From contig JAIXOJ010000036.1 in NCBI GenBank assembly GCA_027486835.1, positions 48,469 through 112,468 of the forward strand: a stretch of DNA of 64,000 nucleotides. Direction: 5' to 3'. Position 1 is the first letter of the stretch. Each line of letters starts with the position of its first letter. The stretch comes from Chitinophagaceae bacterium (GTDB taxonomy: Bacteria; Bacteroidota; Bacteroidia; Chitinophagales; Chitinophagaceae). Shown here piece after piece: positions 9,436 through 19,784 of the stretch. Under the pieces are notes generated by a model. The model saw only the letters and a program-made list of their open reading frames with translations. It did not search any database and had not been told where the DNA came from. The position numbers and the translations under genes were made by a program.

Positions 9436-10486
9436 TCAAAATAGACTTTCCTATTTAGATGCTTTACGTGGTGTTGCCGTAATAATGGTTTTGATGGTTC
9501 ATGCTATGCAATTTAAAGAACAACTGCATCTCCCATCATCCTTATTGAATATTTTAGATGGTGGAAAATTTGGAGTACAACTTTTTTTTGTCATAAGCTC
9601 ATTTACCATTTTCTATACATTAGACAATGGGGATAATAGAACAATACCTTTTTTAATAAGACGTTTTTTTAGGATTGCACCGCTCTACTATGTTGCTGTT
9701 ATTTTTTATACAGTTATTGGTAACAACTACAATAATGGAGTGTGGGCAAATGTTTTTTTTGTTCATGGTTTTAGTATTCACTACATAAATAGTATTGTGC
9801 CTGGTGGATGGTCTATAGGCATAGAAATGTTGTTTTATGTGTTAGCACCTGTTCTATTTAAATACATTAAAAATACGAATGGGGCTCTTATTTTTTTTAT
9901 GATTACGCTGATCGGATCATTTGGACTAATATATCTAGTAAAATTTCTAAGGTTAGATACAGCTTCAGAAGCAGCATCTTATTTTTATTTTTGGTTACCC
10001 AATCAATTACCGATATTTTCTATTGGAATTGTATTGTATTTTTCAATATTTAAGCCTTTCAATAATTTGCAGTCGGTTCTTTTTTTACTTATGTCTATAG
10101 CATTACTAAGTGTACTTGCTCAGTTATCATTATTTAGGGTGCATATTGTTGTTTCCATTCTGTTTGCTGGAATTATTTGGTTGTTAGCTAATAGTGGTTC
10201 AAAATTCACCTTTCTTATCAATAATTTCACTTTGTTCCTTGGTAAAATTAGCTATAGTATTTATTTAGTTCAATATGCAATGATGCACTTTTTTAAAAGC
10301 TTTAACTTATGTAATTTTTTTGGACAAAATATTCCTGTTTGGAAAGAATTGATTAATTATGTTGTAAATTTTTTTTTACTGTCAATTGGTTCTGTTGCAG
10401 TTTCGTACCTGCTTTTTCATCTGATTGAGAAACCATCTCAATCAATGGGTAGGTTTTTAATTAAGCGTATCGGCTATAGTAAATAA
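9428..10486 (+). CDS. Acyltransferase 3 family membrane acylase
   Basis: This is an integral membrane O-acyltransferase of 352 residues. The diagnostic motifs are YLDALRGVAVIMVLMVH in TM1, FFVISSFTIFY, the basic FLIRRFFRIAPLYYV loop and GGWSIGIEMLFYV. It has about ten hydrophobic helices. Its ATG lies 8 bp inside the preceding putative glycosyltransferase, so the two are translationally coupled and may modify the same sugar. A 123-bp AT-rich gap with no clear motif follows before the next acyltransferase. Confidence 0.9.
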   Translation: MVNQNRLSYLDALRGVAVIMVLMVHAMQFKEQLHLPSSLLNILDGGKFGVQLFFVISSFTIFYTLDNGDNRTIPFLIRRFFRIAPLYYVAVIFYTVIGNNYNNGVWANVFFVHGFSIHYINSIVPGGWSIGIEMLFYVLAPVLFKYIKNTNGALIFFMITLIGSFGLIYLVKFLRLDTASEAASYFYFWLPNQLPIFSIGIVLYFSIFKPFNNLQSVLFLLMSIALLSVLAQLSLFRVHIVVSILFAGIIWLLANSGSKFTFLINNFTLFLGKISYSIYLVQYAMMHFFKSFNLCNFFGQNIPVWKELINYVVNFFLLSIGSVAVSYLLFHLIEKPSQSMGRFLIKRIGYSK

Positions 10487-10609
10487 ATGCTTATCAATTT
10501 ATACCTATGATTAAAAGCTGTATTTGCATTACTACAATAAAGTTCTAATTAAATATAAATATCACAAAGCTTCATTTTTCTATCACTCTTATTACTGTTT
10601 TGAATACTA

Positions 10610-11725
10610 ATGAATGATGTAAAAAGCACTAAATTTCTAGATACATTTAGAGGCATAGCAGCAATTTATGTGCTGCTGCATCATGCTAGATGGTTGTTAA
10701 CAGAGAATTTTTCTAATCGTCAAAGGTTACAATTCAATCATTCCTTATTAGAAAAATATGTAGCTTATTTTTTTTCTATTTTTAGATTTGGTCATGAAAT
10801 GGTGATACTTTTTTTTGTATTGTCTGGATTTGTGATACATTTTTCAGTATTAAAAATGCTAAAACGCAATAAAACAATTAATTGGAAAGCATATATCATT
10901 AAACGAGCAAACAGAATTTATCCACCCTTTTTATTGGCATTGTTTATTACAGGAGTAGTAGATTTCATCGGATACAAAATTTGTGGATTTTCATTTTATA
11001 GGACTGGCTCATCTTATTTTTCTTTAGTAATTAACAAAGAAAATACATCAATTACTAATTTTCTTGGTAACCTAATAAATCTTCAAAATTTAGTTAATGG
11101 AGTAATGCCTTTCGGTAGCAATAAGGCTTTGTGGTCTTTAGGCTATGAATGGTGGTTCTATTTGTTGTATCCATTTTTCTATTGGGTACATAGTAGAAAT
11201 GTTACATTGGCAATAGTAATTCAGGTATTACTTTTTTTAATTTTTCAAATTGTTTTGCCCAATTTTTATTTTCCAGTTTTAAGTGCTATTTTCCAGAAAA
11301 TGATAATATGGTGGATGGGTGTCCTATTAGCTGAATTATTTTATTTTAATAAGTTTGGAACACTTAAATTAATATCTTGTTTATTATTGATTATTCCCAT
11401 TGCGCTATTATTCTTTGAACATTCCATTTGGTCTGACTTACTTTGGGGAATTGGTTTCGTCGGATTGTTAGCTTTATGCCTACAAGCGAATTCGGAAAGC
11501 TTTTTGATAAAGAAACTGAATTCATTTCATTATTTTGGGAATGGTTCTTATACTCTTTATTTGATTCACTCTCCTGTTTTAATCTTCATACATGGTTATT
11601 TATTAACAATAAACCATGGTGTTTTACCTAATACATATTGGTGGATGATAATTGTAACTATATCTATGATACTTTTATCAAGGTTATTTGCAAAATGGAT
11701 AGAAAAAGTACATTTAGTTGGTTGA
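10610..11725 (+). CDS. Acyltransferase 3 family membrane acylase
   Basis: This 371-residue membrane O-acyltransferase has FLDTFRGIAAIYVLLHH, FFVLSGFVIHFS, a basic YIIKRANRIYPPFL loop and NKALWSLGYEWWFYLLY. WSLGYEWW places it in the same subgroup as the 22390 gene (WSLSYEWW). It directly follows another acyltransferase and is followed 20 bp later by a GT4 gene. The glycan position modified is unknown. Confidence 0.9.
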   Translation: MNDVKSTKFLDTFRGIAAIYVLLHHARWLLTENFSNRQRLQFNHSLLEKYVAYFFSIFRFGHEMVILFFVLSGFVIHFSVLKMLKRNKTINWKAYIIKRANRIYPPFLLALFITGVVDFIGYKICGFSFYRTGSSYFSLVINKENTSITNFLGNLINLQNLVNGVMPFGSNKALWSLGYEWWFYLLYPFFYWVHSRNVTLAIVIQVLLFLIFQIVLPNFYFPVLSAIFQKMIIWWMGVLLAELFYFNKFGTLKLISCLLLIIPIALLFFEHSIWSDLLWGIGFVGLLALCLQANSESFLIKKLNSFHYFGNGSYTLYLIHSPVLIFIHGYLLTINHGVLPNTYWWMIIVTISMILLSRLFAKWIEKVHLVG

Positions 11726-11745
11726 TTTTTTTATAAATTATAAAG

Positions 11746-12777
11746 TTGCATAAAAAACTTAAAATACTACTTACAGCCGATCCTGAAATTCCAGTGCCGC
11801 CAGTTCACTATGGTGGTATTGAAAGAATTGTTGATGCTTTAGTGAAAGAATTTACTCTATTAGGGCATGAAGTTCATTTGATGGCACATCCAGAATCACA
11901 GGTATCGGTTAAGCTTTCTGGGTGGAAAGGTAAGGAAAGTCAAAACCAATGGGATACTTTTAAAAACATGGGTCAGTTAGCCTCCATATTCTTGACAAAC
12001 AAATTTGATGTAGTACATAGTTTTAGCAGGTTAGCGTACTTATTCCCATTGTTAAAATTTGGAATTCCTAAAATTATGAGTTACCAAAGAGAACCGTCTC
12101 TTGCTCAGATAAGTAAAGCTCACCATTTAGCAAAAACGGGAAGTTTAGTATTTACAGGCTGTAGTAAATATATTTCCGATAAAATTTCTTCTGTAGCTAC
12201 TGCTTACCCAATCCATAATTTCACAGAGATGGAGAAGTTTAGTTTTGTACCAAATGTTGGCTCTGATGCTCCTTTGGTATTTTTAGGTCGAATTGAGCCC
12301 ATAAAAGGAACCGATTTAGCGATAGAAGTTGCCCAAAAAACTAATAGGAAATTAATTATAGCCGGAAATATTCCGCCTGACAAACAGTCTTATTTTGACC
12401 AAATGATTGTACCGCATTTAAATAATGATATTCAGTATATAGGGCAGGTAAATGATGTACAAAAAAATGAGTTGTTAGGAAAATGTTCCGCCTTCTTAAT
12501 GCCCATAACTTGGGAAGAACCCTTCGGTATCGTAATGGCTGAGGCCATGGCCTGTGGAACACCTGTTATCGGTTTTAGGCGTGGTGCGGTACCTGAGGTG
12601 GTGGAACATGGTAACAATGGTTTTGTTTGTGATGATGTAGATGGAATGATTAATTACGTTAATCAAATAGATATATTGAATAGATTTTCAGTTCGGTTAT
12701 CTGTCGAAAATAGATTTTCAGCCACTGTAATAGCCAATCAATATTTGAATCTTTATAAGAGTTTAATAACAAGCTAA
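11746..12777 (+). CDS. Glycosyltransferase family 4
   Basis: This is a retaining GT-B transferase of 343 residues. The N-terminal domain carries PPVHYGGIERIVDALVKEF followed by GHEVHLMAHPES, typical of a GT4 subgroup. The donor domain has FLGRIEPIKGTDLAIEVA near residue 180 and an intact EX7E in EEPFGIVMAEAMACGTPVIG. The start is a TTG at 11746; no in-frame ATG upstream is compatible, and the family alignment begins there. It opens a run of three closely packed GT4 genes. Substrates are unknown. Confidence 0.9.
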   Translation: MHKKLKILLTADPEIPVPPVHYGGIERIVDALVKEFTLLGHEVHLMAHPESQVSVKLSGWKGKESQNQWDTFKNMGQLASIFLTNKFDVVHSFSRLAYLFPLLKFGIPKIMSYQREPSLAQISKAHHLAKTGSLVFTGCSKYISDKISSVATAYPIHNFTEMEKFSFVPNVGSDAPLVFLGRIEPIKGTDLAIEVAQKTNRKLIIAGNIPPDKQSYFDQMIVPHLNNDIQYIGQVNDVQKNELLGKCSAFLMPITWEEPFGIVMAEAMACGTPVIGFRRGAVPEVVEHGNNGFVCDDVDGMINYVNQIDILNRFSVRLSVENRFSATVIANQYLNLYKSLITS

Positions 12778-12791
12778 CTATTTTGTTTATA

Positions 12792-13970
12792 ATGGACAAT
12801 CAAAAACCAGTAGTTACCGTAAGTTGTGGAACAAAGTTTCATTCAGATTACATGTCTTATCAACTTCAGCAACATGGTATGTTGCAACGTGTAATTACAG
12901 CCCATCCTGCCAGAAAATATTTAAACCGAACCGCTTTAGATAAAAAAAGAGTCATTTTTCTAATACCTATTTTTGCTTTTTTGGTTGGTTTAAAAAAAAT
13001 AATAGGAAATTTCCATCCTTTTGCTAAAAAGCTCGAATATGTTTTACCAATTTGGTATGATAAAATGGCTAGTTTTTTTATTGGTAAACCATCTTTTTTT
13101 ATTACTTGGGCATGGTCTGGATTAGCATCGATTCGTGAAGCAAAGAAGAAAGGGGCAATTGTAATTGTAGAAGAATGTGGTTCTTGTAATAAATTTCAAA
13201 ATGAAATTTTATCAGAAGAATACGCGGCTCTTGGTTTAACATTTAAAACAATAACTCCAGAATTTATAGTTCAGAGAGAATTAGAAGAAGTGAATCTAGC
13301 CGATGTAGTTCTTTGTCCATCCAAGCATGTAGCTCGTTCTTTCATAGCAAATGGTATAGTATCAGAAAAATGTAAAATTATTCCTTACGGTGTTAATTTG
13401 CAATTGTTTACACCTAGTAGTACGCCCAAAAAGGCATTTCAAGTTCTTTTTGTTGGTTCTATAGGTCCACGCAAAGGAGTCATTTATTTTCTAAAGGCTT
13501 TGCAGTTATTAAAGAATGATTACCAAATAGAAGGAAAAATTATAGGAAAGATTGAAACTGGTTTTGAATCTGTATTAAGACCTTTCGATGATTTGTTTAT
13601 ACATATTGAGCGAGTACCGCACCATGAATTAGTTAAACATTATAATGAGGCTTCTGTATTTGTATTTCCCAGCTTAGACGAGGGAATGGCTTATGTACAG
13701 TTAGAGGCAATGGCAAGTGGCCTCCCCATAATTTGTACGCCCAATTCAGGTGGTGATTCTGTAATTGAAGAGGGGGTAGATGGTTTTATTGTACCAATTA
13801 GAGATGAGGTAGCCATCAGCGAAAGAATAGCTATGCTTTATAACAACGGTGAATTATTAACTAAAATGTCGGTCAATGCAGTTAAAAAAGCGGGCAATTT
13901 CACTTGGGATAACTATGGTATAAGGTTGAGTAATTTGCTAAACGAACTGCATAGCAATAAAAAAGGTTGA
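12792..13970 (+). CDS. Glycosyltransferase family 4
   Basis: This is a GT-B transferase of about 392 residues. The ATG at 12792 is preferred over an in-frame TTG nine bases upstream because the family begins near KPVVTVSCGTKFHSDYM. The donor domain has VLFVGSIGPRKGVIYFLKAL and an EX7E motif in DEGMAYVQLEAMASGLP, then PNSGGDSVIEEGVDGFIVP. Its last four bases overlap the TTG start of the next GT4 (TTGA), a coupling arrangement repeated elsewhere in this cluster. Confidence 0.88.
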   Translation: MDNQKPVVTVSCGTKFHSDYMSYQLQQHGMLQRVITAHPARKYLNRTALDKKRVIFLIPIFAFLVGLKKIIGNFHPFAKKLEYVLPIWYDKMASFFIGKPSFFITWAWSGLASIREAKKKGAIVIVEECGSCNKFQNEILSEEYAALGLTFKTITPEFIVQRELEEVNLADVVLCPSKHVARSFIANGIVSEKCKIIPYGVNLQLFTPSSTPKKAFQVLFVGSIGPRKGVIYFLKALQLLKNDYQIEGKIIGKIETGFESVLRPFDDLFIHIERVPHHELVKHYNEASVFVFPSLDEGMAYVQLEAMASGLPIICTPNSGGDSVIEEGVDGFIVPIRDEVAISERIAMLYNNGELLTKMSVNAVKKAGNFTWDNYGIRLSNLLNELHSNKKG

Positions 13971-15178
13971 TAAGAAAGGTTTGTTTGGTTACTACAGGTC
14001 ATATAGCCACTAATCCAAGATTGGTTAAAGAGGCTATAGCCTTAACGAAAGAGGGTATTGAAGTAGAAATTGTTTTTACACAATACATGCCTTATCTTGT
14101 TAAAGATGATTACGCAATCATTCATCAATATCATTGGAAACATCAGGTGATAGTTTGGACTGGTCAAGATGTAAAGTCGAAATTAATTAAATGGTGTAGT
14201 GCTATAATCTATAAAGCGGCTCAATTCTCGTTTAAATATTCTAAGCATCCATTCATTCTAGCTAATTGCGTCAATAGAAATTTTATTTTTGAATATGGGT
14301 GTGCGGTTAATATCAAAGCGGACATTTTTATAGCACATAACCTAGGTGCTTTGCCAGTTGCTTACTTTGCTGCTAAAAAGAGAAAGGCTAGGTTTGGTTT
14401 TGATGCAGAGGATTTTCATAGGGCTGAATCTACAGATAATCGGGATAGCTTACTGTACCAATTGACTTCATTAGCAGAGGATGCTTTTTTGCCTTTTGCT
14501 GCCTATATTACTGCAGCAAGTCCGTTAATTGCAAAAGTTTATCAAGAAATTTATCTGCGAAATGTGGCCTCCATTTTGAATGTATTCGATCCAGTTGTAA
14601 ATAAACCACCAACTTCCTCTTCTGTAAAACAATTAAAGTTGTTCTGGTTTTCACAAACAATTGGACAAGGAAGGGGACTTGAAGAAATTATTGAAGCAAT
14701 TAATGAATTAGGTGAACAAAGAATTGAATTGCATTTGTTGGGAAAAATAAGCAACTCGGATAAAATTTATTTTGAACAACTCTGTAATTGGGATTATGTC
14801 TTTTTTTATGCCCCGATTCCTCCTGATGAGGTACCCATTTTTGCCGCTCAATTTGACGTAGGTCTTGCTTTGGAGCGGAAAACACCTTATAACAGAGATA
14901 TTTGTTTAACAAATAAGGTGTTTACTTATTTATCAGCAGGAATTGCAGTTCTCTTATCTAATACACAAGCTCAGCAGAATTTTTATTTAGAGAATTCAAA
15001 AGTCGGATTGATCTATGATATTGGAGATATGCTATCATTAATTAAAGCCTTACAGCATTTTAGCAAGCATGAATTTTTGTTTGCTTGTAAACTTAAATCG
15101 GCTCAACTGGGTGTACAACAATTCAATTGGTTATATGAGTCAACCAAGTATATTTCATTGATTAAAAGTTTAAATTAG
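13967..15178 (+). CDS. GT4-like glycosyltransferase with atypical donor motif
   Basis: This 403-residue GT-B-like protein opens with VCLVTTGHIATNPRLVKEAIAL, a recognised start in a Bacteroidetes GT4-like group. FGFDAEDFHR near residue 145 is characteristic of that group. The usual EX7E is not evident; instead LTNKVFTYLSAGIAVLLSN occupies the donor-recognition position, as in divergent members. Translation starts at a TTG overlapping the previous stop. The coding sequence also contains a strong cruciform-capable inverted repeat at 14880-14923. The substrate is unknown. Confidence 0.75.
   Translation: MIRKVCLVTTGHIATNPRLVKEAIALTKEGIEVEIVFTQYMPYLVKDDYAIIHQYHWKHQVIVWTGQDVKSKLIKWCSAIIYKAAQFSFKYSKHPFILANCVNRNFIFEYGCAVNIKADIFIAHNLGALPVAYFAAKKRKARFGFDAEDFHRAESTDNRDSLLYQLTSLAEDAFLPFAAYITAASPLIAKVYQEIYLRNVASILNVFDPVVNKPPTSSSVKQLKLFWFSQTIGQGRGLEEIIEAINELGEQRIELHLLGKISNSDKIYFEQLCNWDYVFFYAPIPPDEVPIFAAQFDVGLALERKTPYNRDICLTNKVFTYLSAGIAVLLSNTQAQQNFYLENSKVGLIYDIGDMLSLIKALQHFSKHEFLFACKLKSAQLGVQQFNWLYESTKYISLIKSLN
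14880..14923. repeat. Nested inverted repeat inside a GT gene
   Basis: The outer arms AAACACCTTAT and ATAAGGTGTTT pair perfectly over 11 bp, and an inner ATTTGTT/AACAAAT pair lies in the loop. The following bases are T-rich but not a clean T-run, so a terminator is not claimed. Confidence 0.6.
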
Positions 15179-15199
15179 TAGAATCACCTGCAATAATTT

Positions 15200-16486
15200 T
15201 TGAAAAAAGTCTTAATTATTTCACCGTATTTTCCTCCAGCAAACGCTGCTGACATGCAGCGCGTTCGTATGAGTTTGCCTTATTTCCTGCAGTTTGGTTG
15301 GGAGGCAGAAATTGTTTGTGTGGATATACAGTACGTTGATATAGTACAGGATCCATTATTACTAGAGAGTTTTCCGAAGACAATTAAAATACATTCAGTT
15401 AAAGCGTTGTCAAAAAAAAATACATCCAAATTGGGACTTGGAAGTATTGCTTTACGTTCTTTATGGTATTACTACACTAGTGTAAAAAAAATACTCAACG
15501 TTAATAACTTTGATTTAATCTACTTTTCAACCACGCAATTTCCTGTTTGTGTTCTGGGAGCAATATGGAAAAAAAAGTTTGGCATTCCCTATATTATTGA
15601 TATGCAGGATCCTTGGCATTCTGATTATTATCAATCTTTATCCAAAAATTTACGTCCGAAAAAGTATTGGTTTTCATATCGTTTGAATAAGTTGTTGGAA
15701 CCAATTGCCATGAATAGGGTAGATGGTATCATCAGTGTTTCAAATGATTATATCACAATTTTACAATCTCGTTACAAACGTATAAATTCTATACCGACTG
15801 TAGTTATTACTTTCGGTGCAAACCAAATAGATATAGAAATTGCAAAACGTTGCAGTATTTCCACTAATCTTTTTTCTAAGGGTTTTACCAATATAGTCTA
15901 TATTGGAAGAGGGGGAAACGACATGCAAGCGGCATTGTCACTACTTTTTAATGCATTTAAAAATGGGCTAGCATTAAATGAAACCTTATTCAGTAACATT
16001 CGTTTCTATTTCCTAGGAACTAGTTATGCCGTCAAAGGCAACGGGAAAAAAACAATTACACCGTTGGCTGAATCTTTAGGCATTGGCAAATATGTAGTAG
16101 AACAAACAGATCGTTTACCATTTTATGAAGCTTTAAATCTACTTCAGTCAGCAAATATGCTCTTTATACCAGGATCAAATGACACTCAATATACGGCATC
16201 GAAGATTTATCCTTACATCTTAATGGAAAAACCGATGATTTCTATTTTTCATGAAAATAGTAGTGCTGTTACCATACTGAATGCTTGTGTTCCTGAAAAT
16301 TGTACTTGCACATTTCAGGATGACGTAAATGTTAATATCCATAAAATTACCACATTCATCGCTGATGTGGTAATTAAAGAAATTAAACAAATTTCATATA
16401 ATATATCATCATTTTCAGCATTTTCTGCACAAGCGATGGTTCAAAACCAAGTACTTTTTTTTAACAAAGTGATTAAGAAAAATTGA
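15200..16486 (+). CDS. Glycosyltransferase family 4 (WbuB-like)
   Basis: This 428-residue GT-B protein has an N-terminus ISPYFPPANAADMQRVRMSLPYF and a YIIDMQDPWHSDYY segment near residue 135, both typical of the WbuB-like GT4 group. The donor half shows VYIGRGGNDM and a TASKIYPYILMEKPMISIF segment that replaces the usual EX7E, as seen in this subgroup. The start is a TTG at 15200, since no ATG lies close by. It is followed by an acyltransferase whose TTG start overlaps this gene's TGA by four bases. Confidence 0.82.
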   Translation: MKKVLIISPYFPPANAADMQRVRMSLPYFLQFGWEAEIVCVDIQYVDIVQDPLLLESFPKTIKIHSVKALSKKNTSKLGLGSIALRSLWYYYTSVKKILNVNNFDLIYFSTTQFPVCVLGAIWKKKFGIPYIIDMQDPWHSDYYQSLSKNLRPKKYWFSYRLNKLLEPIAMNRVDGIISVSNDYITILQSRYKRINSIPTVVITFGANQIDIEIAKRCSISTNLFSKGFTNIVYIGRGGNDMQAALSLLFNAFKNGLALNETLFSNIRFYFLGTSYAVKGNGKKTITPLAESLGIGKYVVEQTDRLPFYEALNLLQSANMLFIPGSNDTQYTASKIYPYILMEKPMISIFHENSSAVTILNACVPENCTCTFQDDVNVNIHKITTFIADVVIKEIKQISYNISSFSAFSAQAMVQNQVLFFNKVIKKN

Positions 16487-17469
16487 AATATAAGCGAATA
16501 ACTTCCATTGATATTTTACGTGGGTTAGCCGCATTTTTGGTTACTATGTTTCATTTATCAAATGGCAGTAGCAAATTTTTATCAGACGAAAATGTTGTAA
16601 AAATAATTTTCAAGGTAGGATGGGTTGGCGTTGAAATTTTTTTCATTATATCAGGGTTTATTATCCCATATTCAATGATGTTGGGGAATTATAAAATAAA
16701 AAGTGGAGGTCGTTTTTTATGGAAGCGAATTTGCAGGATTGATCCCCCATATATTGCATCTATAATACTAATCCTAGGTTTAAATTTTATTAGCACACTC
16801 TCCCCATTTTATAAAGGAAATTCATTTAGCCTCAACATTAAAGATGTATTGTATCATTTTGGATATTTATCTGGGATTTTAGGAAAACCATGGATAAATG
16901 TAGTTTATTGGACTCTTGCAATTGAATTTCAGTATTACATACTTATGGCTTTAATTTTTCCATTTTTATCTAGTAATAAAGCATGGCTTTTCTTTACTAC
17001 AATTGTTGGTCTTGTTTTACTTAAATTTTTCATAGTTCAAGAATTCTTCGTTTTTAAGTATTTACTGTATTTTTTAATTGGCATTGTGTTATTTAAAAAA
17101 ATAACGAATCAAATAACATTTAGCATCTTAGTTCCAATAGTGTTCTGTTTATTGGGTTTAATATTATGGAAGGAGGGAATATTACCAACATTAGCTTCTG
17201 CATTTACTATGTTGTTTATCCTGTATGGAAATAATATTACCATTAAACCCTTGGCATTTTTTGGCACAATATCCTATTCTTTATATCTATTACATGTGCC
17301 CATTGGAGGAAGAGTCATCAATTTAAGTACAAATTTTGTTCATGGTGAGGTGGCAAGATCCAGCATTGTATTAATTGCCCTATTTGTAAGTTTGATTATT
17401 TCTTATGGGTTCTATTTAGTAATTGAGAAACGGTTTATTTTATTATCCTCAAAAATAAAATTAGTCTAA
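16483..17469 (+). CDS. Acyltransferase 3 family membrane acylase
   Basis: This 328-residue membrane O-acyltransferase is the shortest intact member in the cluster. Its motifs are SIDILRGLAAFLVTMFH, FFIISGFIIPYSMM, a basic FLWKRICRIDPPYI loop and VVYWTLAIEFQYYI. The TL-A-IEFQYY variant sets it apart from the WSL-YEWW members and suggests a different acceptor. Translation begins at a TTG within the TTGA overlap with the upstream GT4 gene. Confidence 0.88.
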   Translation: MKYKRITSIDILRGLAAFLVTMFHLSNGSSKFLSDENVVKIIFKVGWVGVEIFFIISGFIIPYSMMLGNYKIKSGGRFLWKRICRIDPPYIASIILILGLNFISTLSPFYKGNSFSLNIKDVLYHFGYLSGILGKPWINVVYWTLAIEFQYYILMALIFPFLSSNKAWLFFTTIVGLVLLKFFIVQEFFVFKYLLYFLIGIVLFKKITNQITFSILVPIVFCLLGLILWKEGILPTLASAFTMLFILYGNNITIKPLAFFGTISYSLYLLHVPIGGRVINLSTNFVHGEVARSSIVLIALFVSLIISYGFYLVIEKRFILLSSKIKLV

Positions 17470-17493
17470 CTACAAGCTTAATTTTTTAAAGAT

Positions 17494-18669
17494 TTGTTGA
17501 GAAAGAAACTCGCAGTTGTTTTAACACATCCCATTCAATATTATGCGCCAATTTTCAAGCTATTAGCTATTGAATTGGAGTTGATGGTATTTTATACTTG
17601 GGGAAAAGATTCTGTTAAAAAATTTGACCCAGGATTTGGCAAAGTAGTAGAATGGGACATCCCAGTGTTGGAAGGGTATCCATATGCATTTGTGGAAAAT
17701 AAAGCTAAAAAACCTGGTAGTAATCACTTTTGGGGAATAAAAAATCCTACTATTATCCAAGAAATTAAAAATTATAGACCTGATTGTATATTAGTTTTTG
17801 GATGGGCTTATTATACCAATTTAAAGGTATTAACTTATTTTAAAGGAAAAATTCCCATTATATTCAGAGGGGATTCTACCCTTTTGGACGATAACGCCGA
17901 CAACCTAAAATCTAAGTTTAGAGGGTATGCAAAAAACATGTTTTTAAAATGGGTCTATCGGCATATTGACATAGCCCTGTACTGTGGAACACAGAACAAA
18001 ATATATTTCGAGAATTATGGATTGAAACCCCTTCAATTAGTTTTTGCTCCACATGCAATTGATAACCAAAGATTTGCTCTTCAATATAAAGAGGAAAAGG
18101 TTGTACAAATTCGCACATCTTTAAATGTTAATTCTGAAGAGATATTGATATTATTTGCAGGTAAATTTGAGACTAAGAAAAATCCAGTTTTGCTTTTAGA
18201 AATATTTAAATCAATAAATAGGAAAGGCATTCATTTATTGTTTGTAGGTAATGGAATTTTGGAAAATGAACTCAGGCAATTGTCCGAGGGTATGCATAAT
18301 GTACATTTCGTACCTTTTCAGAATCAACAAGAATTGCCAAATTATTATCATGCGGCAGATTTGTTTTGCTTGCCTTCAAAAGGTCCTGGTGAGACTTGGG
18401 GGTTGGCCGTAAATGAGGCAATGGCATGTAGTAAAGCTATTTTAGTAAGTAACAAAGTAGGATGTGCTACCGATTTGGTTATAAATAATTCAAATGGGTA
18501 TTTATTTAATTTTGAAAGTGAAACTGAATTTGCAGAGAAATTAGAACTTCTTATTTCTAACAAGTTAGAATTAAAAAAAATGGGTCAGAATTCAAAGACA
18601 TTGATTAGTGCTTGGGATATGCATATAACTGCCAATTCCATTCTTAATATTGTTGCAGAAGGAATATGA
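17494..18669 (+). CDS. Glycosyltransferase family 4
   Basis: This is a 391-residue GT-B transferase. KKLAVVLTHPIQYYAPIFKLLA is the typical N-terminus of a GT4 group in capsule loci. FGWAYYTNLKVL lies near residue 105 and HAIDNQRF near 185. The donor site contains LFAGKFETKKNPVLL and the EX7E motif in ETWGLAVNEAMACSKAILVS. Two consecutive TTG codons (17494 and 17497) are the only sensible starts. The stop overlaps the ATG of the next acyltransferase by four bases. Confidence 0.88.
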   Translation: MLRKKLAVVLTHPIQYYAPIFKLLAIELELMVFYTWGKDSVKKFDPGFGKVVEWDIPVLEGYPYAFVENKAKKPGSNHFWGIKNPTIIQEIKNYRPDCILVFGWAYYTNLKVLTYFKGKIPIIFRGDSTLLDDNADNLKSKFRGYAKNMFLKWVYRHIDIALYCGTQNKIYFENYGLKPLQLVFAPHAIDNQRFALQYKEEKVVQIRTSLNVNSEEILILFAGKFETKKNPVLLLEIFKSINRKGIHLLFVGNGILENELRQLSEGMHNVHFVPFQNQQELPNYYHAADLFCLPSKGPGETWGLAVNEAMACSKAILVSNKVGCATDLVINNSNGYLFNFESETEFAEKLELLISNKLELKKMGQNSKTLISAWDMHITANSILNIVAEGI

Positions 18670-19784
18670 ATAAACGAATCCATATTTTAGATAGTTTAAG
18701 AGGAATAGCTGCCTTGGTTGTGTTTATTCACCATTTTGTTGTGTTTCAAGGTGTTCAAATGATAGCAACACTAAACGGAAAGTTGGTTAAAGTCTTGTTT
18801 TTCCTAGGCAATCAAAATCATTTGGCGGTAATTTTCTTTTTTATTTTATCAGGGTTATCCGTTGGTTTGAGTATAGGGAGCAAATCCTTAAAAGAAAAGG
18901 AAAATTGGAATAATTACTTCTTTAAGCGGTTCAATCGGTTGCTACCCATTTATTGGATTGCATTGTTTATTACCTTGACATCTGGGTGGATAATGGGACA
19001 ACACCAAAATTTTGATTATTCCTTTAAAAATTTAGTTGGTAATTTATTTTTTCTTCAGACTTCTAAATACGTTTACCCATCTGGCTGGTTCACACCTTAT
19101 GGAAATAACGGACCACTTTGGTCTTTGTCCTACGAGATGTTTTTTTACATACTATTCCCATTTGTTTATTTCATTAATAGCCGATTTACAAATGTTAGTG
19201 TATTTTTAAAATTGTGTTTATGTGTTTTTTTGGGGGTTCTATCGGCGTTTTTAAACAAACTTTTTTTTACACCCTGGTTTGCATTTTTTAGCAGTTTTAG
19301 TATTTGGATACTAGGCTATCTGCTCAACCGGATTTATACACACAATAGCAGGGAATGTCTAATATCAATATTTATTTTCGGTATATTTTCATTTATTTAT
19401 TTAATAATAGGTCAAGGCAAATTAAATTCGGAAACTATAAATACCATCGCTTTGTCAGGGCTTTTGTCACTTCTATTATATTTTATCATTACCATATTCC
19501 GTTTTCCAGATTTATTTCCGCCTCTTAAATATGTTGAAATGGTGATTAATTTTATTTTTAGAAAGATAGGGTTGGGTAGCTATGCTATTTATGCTTTTCA
19601 TTATCCTTTATTGCTGCTGCTCTCACATTATTCTGTATCTCTACTGTATCAAATTGGCATTTCCATTATATCTTTAATTATTTTTTATTTGATTGATGTA
19701 AGATTAGCAGCTATGCGGTTCTCTTTTTGTAAAATTGATTATTCAATATTTTCTCCTTTTATCAAAAGCAAAAATAAAGCATAA
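18666..19784 (+). CDS. Acyltransferase 3 family membrane acylase
   Basis: This 372-residue membrane O-acyltransferase shows ILDSLRGIAALVVFIHH, FFILSGLSVGLS, a YFFKRFNRLLPIYW loop and GPLWSLSYEMFFYI. About ten transmembrane helices are predicted from hydrophobicity. It is ATGA-coupled to the upstream GT4 gene and is immediately followed, with no gap, by a Wzy-like polymerase gene. Confidence 0.9.
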   Translation: MNKRIHILDSLRGIAALVVFIHHFVVFQGVQMIATLNGKLVKVLFFLGNQNHLAVIFFFILSGLSVGLSIGSKSLKEKENWNNYFFKRFNRLLPIYWIALFITLTSGWIMGQHQNFDYSFKNLVGNLFFLQTSKYVYPSGWFTPYGNNGPLWSLSYEMFFYILFPFVYFINSRFTNVSVFLKLCLCVFLGVLSAFLNKLFFTPWFAFFSSFSIWILGYLLNRIYTHNSRECLISIFIFGIFSFIYLIIGQGKLNSETINTIALSGLLSLLLYFIITIFRFPDLFPPLKYVEMVINFIFRKIGLGSYAIYAFHYPLLLLLSHYSVSLLYQIGISIISLIIFYLIDVRLAAMRFSFCKIDYSIFSPFIKSKNKA